Shown here: piece after piece, positions 32,086 through 38,251 of the stretch
Position numbering within the stretch: the first letter of the stretch is position 1
Layout of the letters: each line of letters opens with the position of its first letter
Source: a virus
Length of the DNA stretch: 46,092 nt
Virus record (IMG/VR): IMGVR_UViG_3300032782_000016
Coordinates: 1 to 46,092 of that record
Strand: one strand, 5' to 3'
The notes under the pieces: model-generated
The model's input: only the letters and a program-made list of their open reading frames with translations
Database searches by the model: none
Told to the model about the DNA's origin: nothing
Made by a program: the position numbers and the translations under genes

Positions 32086-32340
32086 ATGAAAAACCTGTTT
32101 TTTATTGAAGTAACGGATACGTTTGGCGGGGAAGCTAACTATTCATGGGTCACGCGCCATGTGATACGAGCAACTACCATGCGTGGTGCAATCAACCGTT
32201 TTGCGCGCATGAGCGGAATGCATTGGCATGGTGTCGGATGCGATCGATACGATAGCGAAGCAGGTGCAACATGTTTCTTTATTGATGGCTATGACGCAGA
32301 TCGATACGCAGAATTACGCCTTTCGACGGACGAACGTTAA
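32086..32340 (+). CDS. Hypothetical early protein, 84 aa
   Basis: ATG 32086 is preceded by AAGGGGCTCAAA, one of a set of GGCTCA boxes before start codons. The product reads MKNLFFIEVTDTFGGEANYS, WVTRHVIRATTMRGAINRFA and ends with DGYDADRYAELRLSTDE. The pattern N/F-F-x-V-x-V...G-E-A-N-Y-x-W-V....A.T.RGAI.....G......D..RYD is common in short phage proteins of unknown function. Likely soluble alpha/beta. Confidence 0.75.
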   Translation: MKNLFFIEVTDTFGGEANYSWVTRHVIRATTMRGAINRFARMSGMHWHGVGCDRYDSEAGATCFFIDGYDADRYAELRLSTDER

Positions 32341-32353
32341 TGATTGACGAGAC

Positions 32354-32371
32354 CCAATCGGGATTGCTCAG
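32354..32371 (+). repeat. Partial copy of the downstream terminator arm
   Basis: CCAATCGGGATTGCTCAG here is identical to 32666-32683, the left arm and loop start of the terminator at 32666-32710. The right arm is absent, so it cannot form the hairpin alone. It looks like a partial duplication with loss, and might pair with the downstream right arm. Confidence 0.7.
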
Positions 32372-32443
32372 CTGAATTAATGCGCCGTTTCAACATCGAA
32401 GCCGACGATGCATTTGCGGCTGGTGTTAACTAGGGGAATGAAA

Positions 32444-32662
32444 ATGCTAGATATCCAACAAACTATAGGAACAAAGGCTGAAGAATTGGCATTCGACATT
32501 GCCGTGATTCTGGACGAATGTCGAAACGATCCTAATCCGTTTGCAAAGGCTCAAACGCAATTGAAAATCAACGCAAAGGAGTACAACCTTGTATATGGAG
32601 AAGTTCAGGCCATCGCTCACATCGCCTCGTGCATGCTTCACGGGCGTCGATGGAAAAAATGA
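32444..32662 (+). CDS. Hypothetical early protein, 72 aa
   Basis: ATG 32444 is preferred to 32438 because AGGGGA ends directly before 32438 and is well spaced only for 32444. The product is helical (MLDIQQTIGTKAEELAFDIA, VILDECRNDPNPFAKAQTQL) and ends HGRRWKK. No motif recognised. It is followed 3 bp on by a terminator and by palindrome R10, so it ends the first early operon. Confidence 0.72.
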   Translation: MLDIQQTIGTKAEELAFDIAVILDECRNDPNPFAKAQTQLKINAKEYNLVYGEVQAIAHIASCMLHGRRWKK

Positions 32663-32665
32663 GGC

Positions 32666-32710
32666 CCAATCGGGATTGCTCAGGTGATTGACAATCCCGA
32701 TTGGTTTTCT
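32666..32710 (+). terminator. Rho-independent terminator before R10
   Basis: Perfect 13-bp stem CCAATCGGGATTG (32666-32678) and CAATCCCGATTGG (32692-32704) followed by TTTTCT. The palindrome R10 begins 2 bp later. Confidence 0.92.
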
Positions 32711-32711
32711 A

Positions 32712-32739
32712 GTAGGAATTAATGTAGATTAATTCCTAT
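32712..32739. repeat. Dispersed palindrome R10
   Basis: Arms GTAGGAATTAA and TTAATTCCTAT around centre TGTAGA, followed by AAACAATT. It lies between the terminator and the gene starting at 32766 (26 bp). Confidence 0.93.
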
Positions 32740-32765
32740 AAACAATTGCTCAATGGAGTCTCAGG

Positions 32766-33008
32766 ATGGCAACGTATAACGGATACAAAAACTGGAATCA
32801 TTGGAATGTGTCGCTGTGGATCAACAATGATGAAAACCTGTATGAATTGGCGAAAAATGCCATTCACGGAACTAGACACGAATCACACCCCAAAGACGTC
32901 GCGGCACGCTGCATGTTGAATTATTTGCATGCGCGCGGTATCGACAAGACTCCCGACGGTGCACCCTATTCCTACACAACCATTCGTGCCGCGATGCGAG
33001 GTCTCTAA
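32766..33008 (+). CDS. Hypothetical phage protein, 80 aa
   Basis: The product reads MATYNGYKNWNHWNVSLWIN, NDENLYELAKNAI and ends TTIRAAMRGL. The pattern YNG-x-x-N-x-x-W-x-V-x-LWI-x-ND-E-x-LY is shared by a widespread group of small phage proteins of unknown function. GGAGTCTCAGG precedes ATG 32766. First gene after palindrome R10. Confidence 0.8.
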   Translation: MATYNGYKNWNHWNVSLWINNDENLYELAKNAIHGTRHESHPKDVAARCMLNYLHARGIDKTPDGAPYSYTTIRAAMRGL

Positions 33009-33009
33009 C

Positions 33010-33162
33010 ATGGACAATTGGCGCAATAACTACACCTATTCATGGACCGCGCAGCGCACTCGCGAACGTCGCGCACGCATCGGTGACGTTCTCGCAATGT
33101 TGGCGTGCTATGCGATGGCTGCGGGGTTCGCTACCGTGATTGTTCTCGTTCTCTCAAAATAG
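33010..33162 (+). CDS. Small single-helix membrane protein, 50 aa
   Basis: ATG 33010 starts one base after the previous stop, with GAGG upstream. A polar arginine-rich start (MDNWRNNYTYSWTAQRTRER) is followed by one hydrophobic segment (VLAMLACYAMAAGFATVIVL) and a terminal lysine, so an N-in membrane anchor is likely. Function unknown. Confidence 0.7.
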   Translation: MDNWRNNYTYSWTAQRTRERRARIGDVLAMLACYAMAAGFATVIVLVLSK

Positions 33163-33172
33163 GAGGTTTACC

Positions 33173-33286
33173 ATGCGATTCGCCATAGCATTCTGTTTCC
33201 TCGTTCTACTCGTATGGGTAGGCATTCCCACGTTTTTCGTTATCGTCGGTTGTGCGGAGGTTTTCCGAGAATTTTTCATTCGATAG
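33173..33286 (+). CDS. Membrane peptide, 37 aa
   Basis: A perfect AGGAGG lies seven bases before ATG 33173. The peptide MRFAIAFCFLVLLVWVGIPT continues with FFVIVGCAEVFREFFIR, almost entirely hydrophobic with a charged end, so one long or two short helices span the inner membrane. The strong ribosome site is the main evidence that it is real. Confidence 0.68.
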   Translation: MRFAIAFCFLVLLVWVGIPTFFVIVGCAEVFREFFIR

Positions 33287-33369
33287 ATTGCATTCTCCAG
33301 TTTCTTGTCCTACCATGTAGTCACACCAGCCCAAACGCTGGCTAACCAATCAACCAATGGGGCTCACTC

Positions 33370-33993
33370 ATGAATACCACCAAACGCAATGCAATGTCCG
33401 TTGACATTTTCGGCACAACCGTAACGGTCACATTCTCAAACGGCAAGGATTTGTCAATCGACACCGCGACGCTCTCGCCCGAAATCCAACGTATGGCAAT
33501 GATGCACGGCATCAAACAAAAGCTCGTGGACGCGGGGGCAATCGCCCGTAACACCGAAACCGGCGCATCCGCATCCATCGAGGACAAATACGCTGCCGTG
33601 CGTGAGGTATACGAACGCCTCACATCGCCTAACGGCACGTGGAACAAACAACGCGGGGACGGTGGCGAGGGCAAATCAACCGGTGGCACCAACAATCTGT
33701 TGATTCGCGCCCTCATGCAAATGACCGGACGTGACAAGGATTATGTGGATCAATTCCTGTCTGCCAAAACGAAGGAACAACGCGCGGCACTCAAACGCAA
33801 TCCTCGGGTTGTGGCGATCATTGCGGAATTGCAGGCAGCGAAGGCCGGCGATGTGGACACCGATGCATTGTTGGGTGAACTCGGAGCGGAGCCGGTCGAG
33901 CAGGTGGCGAACGTCGAAACGGGTGAACCGATGGTCACCCCTCAATTGGCAATGCCCACTCCCAAGCGCCGCAAGGCTCCGGTCGCGGCATGA
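33370..33993 (+). CDS. Phage protein with C-terminal LLGEL motif, paralog of 36160-36726, 207 aa
   Basis: A beta-rich start (MSVDIFGTTVTVTFSNGKDL) is followed by MMHGIKQKLVDAGAIARNTE, AVREVYERLTSPNGTWNKQR, LLIRALMQMTGRDKDYVDQF, NPRVVAIIAELQAAKAGDVD, then DALLGELGAEP. The order HGI-x-QK...V...RL..G.W..R....L.RAL....G.........NP......AEL.A....D-DALL-EL is the same as in the protein at 36160-36726, so the two are paralogs. This type occurs in many podoviruses without a known function. It carries an extra tail after the LLGEL motif. The start has a GGCTCA box. Confidence 0.78.
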   Translation: MNTTKRNAMSVDIFGTTVTVTFSNGKDLSIDTATLSPEIQRMAMMHGIKQKLVDAGAIARNTETGASASIEDKYAAVREVYERLTSPNGTWNKQRGDGGEGKSTGGTNNLLIRALMQMTGRDKDYVDQFLSAKTKEQRAALKRNPRVVAIIAELQAAKAGDVDTDALLGELGAEPVEQVANVETGEPMVTPQLAMPTPKRRKAPVAA

Positions 33994-34004
33994 CGTCGAA
34001 GACT

Positions 34005-34040
34005 TGCCTACCGATAGCAAAACTGTGTTGTCGGTAGGCA
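34005..34040 (+). other. Intergenic hairpin
   Basis: Perfect 10-bp stem TGCCTACCGA (34005-34014) and TCGGTAGGCA (34031-34040) with a 16-nt loop that contains TAGCAAAACT. No U-run follows. It lies 12 bp after the preceding stop and may slow or protect the transcript end. Confidence 0.6.
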
Positions 34041-34088
34041 GGCTAGGCTGCTAAAATATCAATACCCCGTGAGGGGAGGGTGTCGAAA

Positions 34089-34259
34089 ATGAATGAATGG
34101 GTTGTTGCGAATCCCGCCGGTTATACATTGTTGAATGGTTCGGCTGAAGAATGCCTGCGATACATCGATAATGCACAATTGACCATCGATCAGGTTGATT
34201 CGAAATCTTTTACAATTTGGGTTGCCGGTGAGGGTTGCGAGGATTGCAATGACGACTAG
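34089..34259 (+). CDS. Small hypothetical protein, 56 aa
   Basis: ATG 34089 follows GGGGAGGG. The frame reads MNEWVVANPAGYTLLNGSAE, ECLRYIDNAQLTIDQVDSKS and ends GEGCEDCNDD with a C-x-x-C pair near the acidic end. It resembles short phage proteins of the type that begin with a W-x-V-x-x-P start. Function unknown. Confidence 0.65.
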   Translation: MNEWVVANPAGYTLLNGSAEECLRYIDNAQLTIDQVDSKSFTIWVAGEGCEDCNDD

Positions 34260-34294
34260 CGCCACAGAGCAAATCAACGGGGAGGGCGACGAAA

Positions 34295-34453
34295 ATGGAA
34301 CGTAGGCAATTATTGCAACTAGCGGAAGACACCTCTATAGCGACGCGTAGCGAGGTTGGAATATATACATTCGATGACGATTCGCTAGAGCTGTTCGTGC
34401 AACGTGTCTTATTTTTGGTCATGACAGGGATCTATCCGAAGGAATGTCTATGA
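34295..34453 (+). CDS. Small hypothetical protein, 52 aa
   Basis: ATG 34295 lies downstream of GGGGAGGGCGAC. The frame (MERRQLLQLAEDTSIATRSE then DDSLELFVQRVLFLVMTG) ends with a stop overlapping the next start (ATGA). Weakly helical with a hydrophobic end; unknown. Confidence 0.55.
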   Translation: MERRQLLQLAEDTSIATRSEVGIYTFDDDSLELFVQRVLFLVMTGIYPKECL

Positions 34454-34590
34454 GCACAACCGAGCAATATCTCGAATATTTGGCGCAACGTAGGCGGCAT
34501 CTACGTACCGAACCATGGTTTTATCGTTATGCAGTATGGCGATGGGTTCGAGGGTATGCGGACACCCCGCCTAAAGGAATTTTTGGATGA
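34450..34590 (+). CDS. Small basic protein, 46 aa
   Basis: ATG 34450 overlaps the previous stop as ATGA, and its own stop overlaps the next start in the same way, a chain that argues for coupled translation. The frame (MSTTEQYLEYLAQRRRHLRT, EPWFYRYAVWRWVRGY) is rich in arginine and tryptophan. Function unknown. Confidence 0.6.
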   Translation: MSTTEQYLEYLAQRRRHLRTEPWFYRYAVWRWVRGYADTPPKGIFG

Positions 34591-34655
34591 ACTACCTCTT
34601 GACACTAGCATTCGCAATCGTTGGGGCATGCTGGCTTATCCAACATTGGCATTAA
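34587..34655 (+). CDS. Membrane peptide, 22 aa
   Basis: ATG 34587 overlaps the upstream stop as ATGA. The peptide MNYLLTLAFAIVGACWLIQH ends in W-H and is a single hydrophobic helix. The size makes it uncertain, but the coupled start and the recurrence of such peptides in this genome support it. Confidence 0.45.
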   Translation: MNYLLTLAFAIVGACWLIQHWH

Positions 34656-34707
34656 CCAACAATGGCCAGCCACGGGGGACTTCTACACCATTGATTGGAG
34701 GTCCACT

Positions 34708-34911
34708 ATGTTTGAGTATTCGGTCATTGTCTCGTATCGCGGTGCCGTCATTTTCCGCACCGAGTGGCATGTTGGAGTGAGGGAGGCACGAGAGATAGCG
34801 TGGTTACTCGCGACAAAGCTGGGCGAAGGGTATGACATAGGTGTGAGGGCACGGAAAGAGGATTTTGTTGCCACGCCATGGGAGGTTTTCGGGCTGGATG
34901 CGGAAATTTAA
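34708..34911 (+). CDS. Small hypothetical protein, 67 aa
   Basis: ATG 34708 has a strong TTGGAGG seven bases upstream, which decides the start over a longer frame from 34621. The sequence MFEYSVIVSYRGAVIFRTEW has a beta-rich start, then a helix (REAREIAWLLATKLGEGYDI). Last gene before palindrome R11. No family recognised. Confidence 0.72.
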   Translation: MFEYSVIVSYRGAVIFRTEWHVGVREAREIAWLLATKLGEGYDIGVRARKEDFVATPWEVFGLDAEI

Positions 34912-34922
34912 TCGGATTGTTT

Positions 34923-34950
34923 GTAGGAATTAATCTACATTAATTCCTAC
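34923..34950. repeat. Dispersed palindrome R11 (best-preserved copy)
   Basis: Perfect arms GTAGGAATTAA and TTAATTCCTAC around TCTACA, extended by TTT on the left and AAA on the right to 14-bp arms. It is 26 bp upstream of the gene starting at 34977. Confidence 0.95.
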
Positions 34951-34976
34951 AAATGTCCACATTGGAGAATTGAAGA

Positions 34977-35297
34977 ATGAGCAATGAAACGATGAAGGAT
35001 GGCGAGCGCGCGGCGTTCGAAGCATGGGCGGCTGATAGGGGCTTCCCGCTCTCCAGTGGCACGGTCTGCTATGCCAATCCGGGCACAGAAAAGGCATGGG
35101 AAGGCTGGCAAGCCCGCGCCCTTCTCACCCAAGCGCCAACCGAGCGTATGAGCGCTGCCGCCAAAATCGATGAACAGACAGTCATCGAGGCGGTTAAACA
35201 GTGGTTCCCTGACCGCGCTTATCAGGCTCCGTTCTTCGCTAAAGCCCTGTTCGCCGCCCGCAAAGCCGAGATCGAGCGCGGGGAGGGTCAATCATGA
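34977..35297 (+). CDS. Conserved phage protein with AFEAWA...AWEGWQAR pattern, 106 aa
   Basis: The pattern AAFEAWAADRG followed by PGTEKAWEGWQARALL is found in many phage and prophage proteins of unknown role, often as a repeated or fused unit with small domains. The C-terminal half (KIDEQTVIEAVKQWFPDRAY) is helical. ATG 34977 follows GGAGAATTGAAG; the stop overlaps the next start (ATGA). Confidence 0.78.
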   Translation: MSNETMKDGERAAFEAWAADRGFPLSSGTVCYANPGTEKAWEGWQARALLTQAPTERMSAAAKIDEQTVIEAVKQWFPDRAYQAPFFAKALFAARKAEIERGEGQS

Positions 35298-35554
35298 GAA
35301 CCATTATCGCAATCGTTGCTCTATCTTTTACCCTCTCTGCCTACGCCGGAACCCTCGGTAGTGGCCCCCACGGCGGCATGAGCACAGGTGCAGCCAGCCC
35401 CGGCATGATGGGCATGCAATCCTCGCAATCAAAGGCCCAAGGCTCTTCCCAAGGTGGCAATGGCGGCTATTATTACGGCCCGCGAGATGGCAGCGTAGTG
35501 GACAACTATCAACCGTGGCCCGAGCGTGAAATGCGGCAATTTCAACGTCCCTGA
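35294..35554 (+). CDS. Exported glycine/serine-rich protein, 86 aa
   Basis: Residues 1-18 (MRTIIAIVALSFTLSAYA) form a clear Sec signal peptide with an A-Y-A cleavage site. The mature part is low in complexity and rich in G, S, M and Q (MSTGAASPGMMGMQSSQSKA), then GGYYYGPRDG and a C-terminus with NYQPWPEREMRQFQRP. It should be periplasmic or outer-membrane attached in a Gram-negative host. An exported early-arm protein may alter the host envelope, for example by superinfection exclusion (inference). Confidence 0.75.
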   Translation: MRTIIAIVALSFTLSAYAGTLGSGPHGGMSTGAASPGMMGMQSSQSKAQGSSQGGNGGYYYGPRDGSVVDNYQPWPEREMRQFQRP

Positions 35555-35600
35555 CACATCCACCGAACGAATCCCACCGCACGCCGCGACTAGCCGTTAA

Positions 35601-35641
35601 CCCGGTAAACTCCCGGCGTGCTATTCTTTACCCCGGTAAAC
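35601..35641 (+). promoter_or_regulatory. Direct repeats CCCGGTAAAC, candidate operator
   Basis: CCCGGTAAAC occurs at 35601-35610 and 35632-35641, 31 bp apart (about three helical turns), just upstream of the gene at 35655. A related dyad CCGGTAA lies at 44021-44027. No convincing promoter hexamers are evident between them. Confidence 0.55.
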
Positions 35642-35654
35642 CATAGGGGAAACC

Positions 35655-36059
35655 ATGCCATTACCCACCACTCTTAAAGGCTTCGGCAGCGAGTACGAGC
35701 AATGCCTTCTTCGCGCACATGCCACCCTGTCCGAAGGCTCCGAGGAATACGTCATCCAGTTCGCCTCTCCAAATATCGCCACTTCCATGCGTGGGCGTGT
35801 GTATGCCTACTTCAAAGCCCTGCGCAATTCCACGGAGAGACCAGATTTGACGGCTCTATGCACCGATGTGTCGTTGCGATGTGCCGGGAGTGCTCTTGTG
35901 TTCTTCCGATCGGAGGATGCGCTAGATCGCGTGCGCATGAGGGAAGCATTGGGGCTGCAGCCCGGATTCGATGCCGTGGAAACCCGTGGCGTCATCGCAC
36001 CGGATTCCTCATTGACCACCAACATGGAGAAACTAGCCGCCATTCGCAAACGCAAGTAA
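35655..36059 (+). CDS. Hypothetical protein, 134 aa
   Basis: Starts MPLPTTLKGFGSEYEQCLLR and contains YVIQFASPNIATSMRGRVYA, YFKALRNSTERPDLTALCTD, ALVFFRSEDALDRVRMREAL. The pattern looks like a small alpha/beta protein; the R-G-R-V-Y-A-Y-F-x-A-L-R segment resembles phage proteins of unknown function. GGGGAAACC precedes ATG 35655. Upstream repeats suggest separate regulation. Confidence 0.7.
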   Translation: MPLPTTLKGFGSEYEQCLLRAHATLSEGSEEYVIQFASPNIATSMRGRVYAYFKALRNSTERPDLTALCTDVSLRCAGSALVFFRSEDALDRVRMREALGLQPGFDAVETRGVIAPDSSLTTNMEKLAAIRKRK

Positions 36060-36073
36060 TCACGCTCGGGCCA

Positions 36074-36102
36074 TTGCATTGTTATGGGGTTCCCTGTATA
36101 GT
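36074..36102 (+). promoter_or_regulatory. Sigma-70-type promoter
   Basis: TTGCAT (36074-36079), 17-bp spacer, TATAGT (36097-36102). This is the best standard promoter in the window and lies 58 bp upstream of the gene at 36160, in a gap free of genes. Confidence 0.72.
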
Positions 36103-36159
36103 TCTATCAACGGCACACAAAACGAGGTGCCGCCCCCAACAATCCTGACGGAGTGAACG

Positions 36160-36726
36160 ATGAGCGAAGAACAAGCAGTGGCAAAGGGTACGCAATACGA
36201 AGAAGTGGTGATGGATGACGGCAGTGTCGTCAAGTTCCCGGGCAAGCGTCAGCTCCTGAAATCGAGCACGGTTGACCATCACGGCCATGTAACCACGCGC
36301 TTTGATTTCCGCAATGGTGAAGTGCGCTCTTTCACCATCGCTCCCAATGCTGAACTCTTCGCCAAGTTCGCTGCGCATGGCATCGAGCAGAAGGTTGGCG
36401 ATGAAGTCGCCGGTCTGAAGGACATTGAGGACATGGTTCTCGCGGTGGAAGAGGTCATCGACCGTCTGAACGAAGGCGAATGGACAGCCAAGCGTGAATC
36501 GTCGGGTCTGGCAGGTACGAGCGTGCTGGCCCGTGCCCTCATCCAGCAAACCGGCAAGACGCCGCAGGCAATCAAGGAATACCTCAAGACGAAGACGAAT
36601 GCCGAAAAGCTGGCCCTTCGCCAAAATCCGAAGATCGCCCCGATTGTGGCTGAGCTTGAAGCCAAGAAGAAGAAAAAGGAAAAGGAAGCAGTGGACACGG
36701 ATGCACTGCTTGACGAACTGGCATAA
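36160..36726 (+). CDS. Conserved phage protein with C-terminal LLDELA motif, 188 aa
   Basis: N-terminal part: VVMDDGSVVKFPGKRQLLKS and VTTRFDFRNGEVRSFTIAPN, a beta-rich domain. Then FAAHGIEQKVGDEVAGLKDI, MVLAVEEVIDRLNEGEWTAK, VLARALIQQTGKTPQAIKEY, RQNPKIAPIVAELEAKKKKK and the terminal DTDALLDELA. It is paralogous to 33370-33993 and has its own promoter, so it may be made in quantity. An acidic amphipathic tail like DALLDELA could dock onto a partner. Function unknown; followed at once by the tRNA. Confidence 0.8.
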   Translation: MSEEQAVAKGTQYEEVVMDDGSVVKFPGKRQLLKSSTVDHHGHVTTRFDFRNGEVRSFTIAPNAELFAKFAAHGIEQKVGDEVAGLKDIEDMVLAVEEVIDRLNEGEWTAKRESSGLAGTSVLARALIQQTGKTPQAIKEYLKTKTNAEKLALRQNPKIAPIVAELEAKKKKKEKEAVDTDALLDELA

Positions 36727-36735
36727 GCCTTTGAT

Positions 36736-36812
36736 GGGATCGTGGTGTAATTGGCAAGCACATAAGGCTCTTCACGCCTATGGAGCGGGTTCAATTCCCG
36801 CCGGTCCCTCCA
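36736..36812 (+). tRNA. tRNA, anticodon probably UUC (Glu), with anticodon-stem bulge
   Basis: 77 nt including encoded CCA. Acceptor GGGATCG/CGGTCCC (one G-U pair), D stem GTGT/GCAC with GG in the loop, T arm GCGGG-TTCAATT-CCCGC, discriminator T. The anticodon stem pairs TA-(A)-GGC with GCCTA only if one A is bulged; the 7-nt loop TCTTCAC then gives UUC, with C where U33 is normal. The glutamate call is therefore uncertain and the tRNA may be impaired or unusual. Confidence 0.85.
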
Positions 36813-36867
36813 AATGTACCTGCAATAGACCGTGTAATTGAGCCTCCACGGTTGTGCCTTGCAGTGA

Positions 36868-36905
36868 CGGTAGCTAATCCCCCGGTTAGCTACCGTTTTT
36901 CTTTT
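36868..36905 (+). terminator. Rho-independent terminator after the tRNA
   Basis: Perfect 10-bp stem CGGTAGCTAA (36868-36877) and TTAGCTACCG (36886-36895), 8-nt loop, then TTTTTCTTTT. Palindrome R12 starts 5 bp later. Confidence 0.93.
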
Positions 36906-36909
36906 ATTT

Positions 36910-36937
36910 GTAGGAATTAATAATTATTAATTCCTAT
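36910..36937. repeat. Dispersed palindrome R12
   Basis: Arms GTAGGAATTAA and TTAATTCCTAT around symmetric centre TAATTA. It lies between the terminator and the gene starting at 37036. Confidence 0.93.
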
Positions 36938-37035
36938 GGAAAACTCCGAATTGAGAGAAAAGTCTCATTGGAATATGACCCTACAATGCGTCATAGTATG
37001 GCTGTGGACTTCCCCACTCTACATACGAGGCTCAA

Positions 37036-37299
37036 ATGGCAACGAAGAAACCGGCAGTATCCACTCTTCTCAAGGCTGCAAACGCGCGTATCGAAGCGCT
37101 TGAGAGAGAGGTGAAGTCACAAGAGAGCAGCTACAAATATGCTCAAGATGGGCGCACCGCAGCCGAGAATGAACTGGCTCAAGTCCACGCATTCCTCGAC
37201 ACTCTCCCCGGTCTCCCACCCCAGACTGACAGGGAAACCTACAAGAAGCATCCCGCAATGACCCGTCTGGCGGCATGGCTCGCCATGAAGGTAAACTGA
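37036..37299 (+). CDS. Small coiled-coil protein, 87 aa
   Basis: Basic start (MATKKPAVSTLLKAANARIE), then a heptad-like helix (ALEREVKSQESSYKYAQDGR) and a C-terminal helix with MTRLAAWLAMKVN. ATG 37036 carries a GAGGCTCAA box. A possible weak promoter (TTGGAA at 36968 and CATAGT at 36992, 18-bp spacer) lies upstream. Function unknown. Confidence 0.72.
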   Translation: MATKKPAVSTLLKAANARIEALEREVKSQESSYKYAQDGRTAAENELAQVHAFLDTLPGLPPQTDRETYKKHPAMTRLAAWLAMKVN

Positions 37300-37315
37300 C
37301 CCTTGGAGGCTCACC

Positions 37316-37849
37316 ATGTCAGACGATGATTTTGCAGACCTCGATTCACTAATCGTAGAAAGTAACGATTACAAAGAGTCGCAAAAACTAAAGGCCCGGA
37401 AGGAAAAGTTGGGGGCTGCCGAGCATTTCCAGCGTAGCGGGCATAAAGCCGAGATCAAAAAGATCCAAAAAGCAGAGGTGAAAATCGATTGGCGCCCTGT
37501 CGCAGCCATCGCCATGTTCTACGAGCAAGTCTGTGCCTGCTGCGGCTCCCGCCATCGCCATTTTCAGGGCTACTTTCAACACCAACAGCACAAATGGCAG
37601 CAACATTCCTTCAAATACGTGCCGGCATCCGATCACACGATGCTTGAAGGTCTCCCACACTTCACCAAGATCGTAGAACAGTTAGCGGATGTGTGTGCGA
37701 GCTGTATCGACACGGAGAATTGGCGGGACGAAAATCTCTATCTCACCGAACACGAAACCCCCCACATTGCCACATGGGCTGCACACAAGAACTATTCGAA
37801 GCCTGCAGGCACTAACGAGAATGGATGGTATCCAGATGCACAACAATAA
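37316..37849 (+). CDS. Hypothetical protein with two cysteine pairs, 177 aa
   Basis: After a charged acidic/lysine-rich start (MSDDDFADLDSLIVESNDYK), the protein has VCACCGSRHRHFQGYF and later DVCASCIDTENW, a CxxC...CxxC pair that could bind zinc. The central region is rich in H and Q (HQQHKWQQHSFKYV). No family recognised; many phages encode such single-zinc proteins in early operons. It has a GAGGCTCACC start box. Confidence 0.75.
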   Translation: MSDDDFADLDSLIVESNDYKESQKLKARKEKLGAAEHFQRSGHKAEIKKIQKAEVKIDWRPVAAIAMFYEQVCACCGSRHRHFQGYFQHQQHKWQQHSFKYVPASDHTMLEGLPHFTKIVEQLADVCASCIDTENWRDENLYLTEHETPHIATWAAHKNYSKPAGTNENGWYPDAQQ

Positions 37850-38054
37850 CTTGACGGATTGGTATCCGGCGGAGATTAAGCCCTGCCGAGTCGGCTGGTA
37901 CGAATGTCGCTATGCCCTTGGTGGGGAAATTTACAGATATTGGTTTGACGGCAGTTTTTGGGTAACAGCACCGGAATGGGAACGGAAGCTTAATTATGGA
38001 AATGTGCATACCCAAGGAGAAACCTGGCGCGGTCTCAAGGAACCTGCAAAATGA
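37821..38054 (+). CDS. Hypothetical protein, 77 aa
   Basis: The conserved-looking part is LTDWYPAEIKPCRVGWYECR, GEIYRYWFDGSFWVTAPEW and ETWRGLKEPAK. The pattern W-x-P-x-x-I-x-P-x-R-x-G-W-Y-E resembles small phage proteins of the DUF551-like type, whose function is not known. The start is uncertain: ATG 37821 or ATG 37836; neither has a strong ribosome site, and both overlap the upstream gene, so translation is probably coupled. The stop overlaps the next start. Confidence 0.7.
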   Translation: MDGIQMHNNNLTDWYPAEIKPCRVGWYECRYALGGEIYRYWFDGSFWVTAPEWERKLNYGNVHTQGETWRGLKEPAK

Positions 38055-38251
38055 CTGAAACCAAATCGGCCCGTGGTCGCCCCACCAAGACCATCCGCAG
38101 TGTCCAAATCAACATCAGCCTGCCCGAAGACCTCGTTGCACGCATGAAGCTACATTTGTGGAGTGAAGCCGAAGGCAAAGTCCCCCACGGGAAGCAATCC
38201 GAACTCATCGAAGCGGCTGTTCGCAAATATCTTCTGGAGGTGATGCCATGA
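38051..38251 (+). CDS. CopG/Arc-like ribbon-helix-helix DNA-binding protein, 66 aa
   Basis: A basic tail (MTETKSARGRPTKTIRS) precedes the beta strand VQINISLPEDLVARMK and a second helix HGKQSELIEAAVRKYLLEV, the layout of the ribbon-helix-helix fold, in which the strand enters the DNA groove as a dimer. Such proteins bind short palindromes and repress transcription. It is the only clear repressor-type DNA-binding protein in the window and thus a candidate to bind the dispersed palindromes. Start and stop overlap both neighbours (ATGA). Confidence 0.83.
   Translation: MTETKSARGRPTKTIRSVQINISLPEDLVARMKLHLWSEAEGKVPHGKQSELIEAAVRKYLLEVMP

Noticed and set aside
34666-34698. 10-codon frame before 34708
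   Set aside because: Too short and without any support beyond an ATG.
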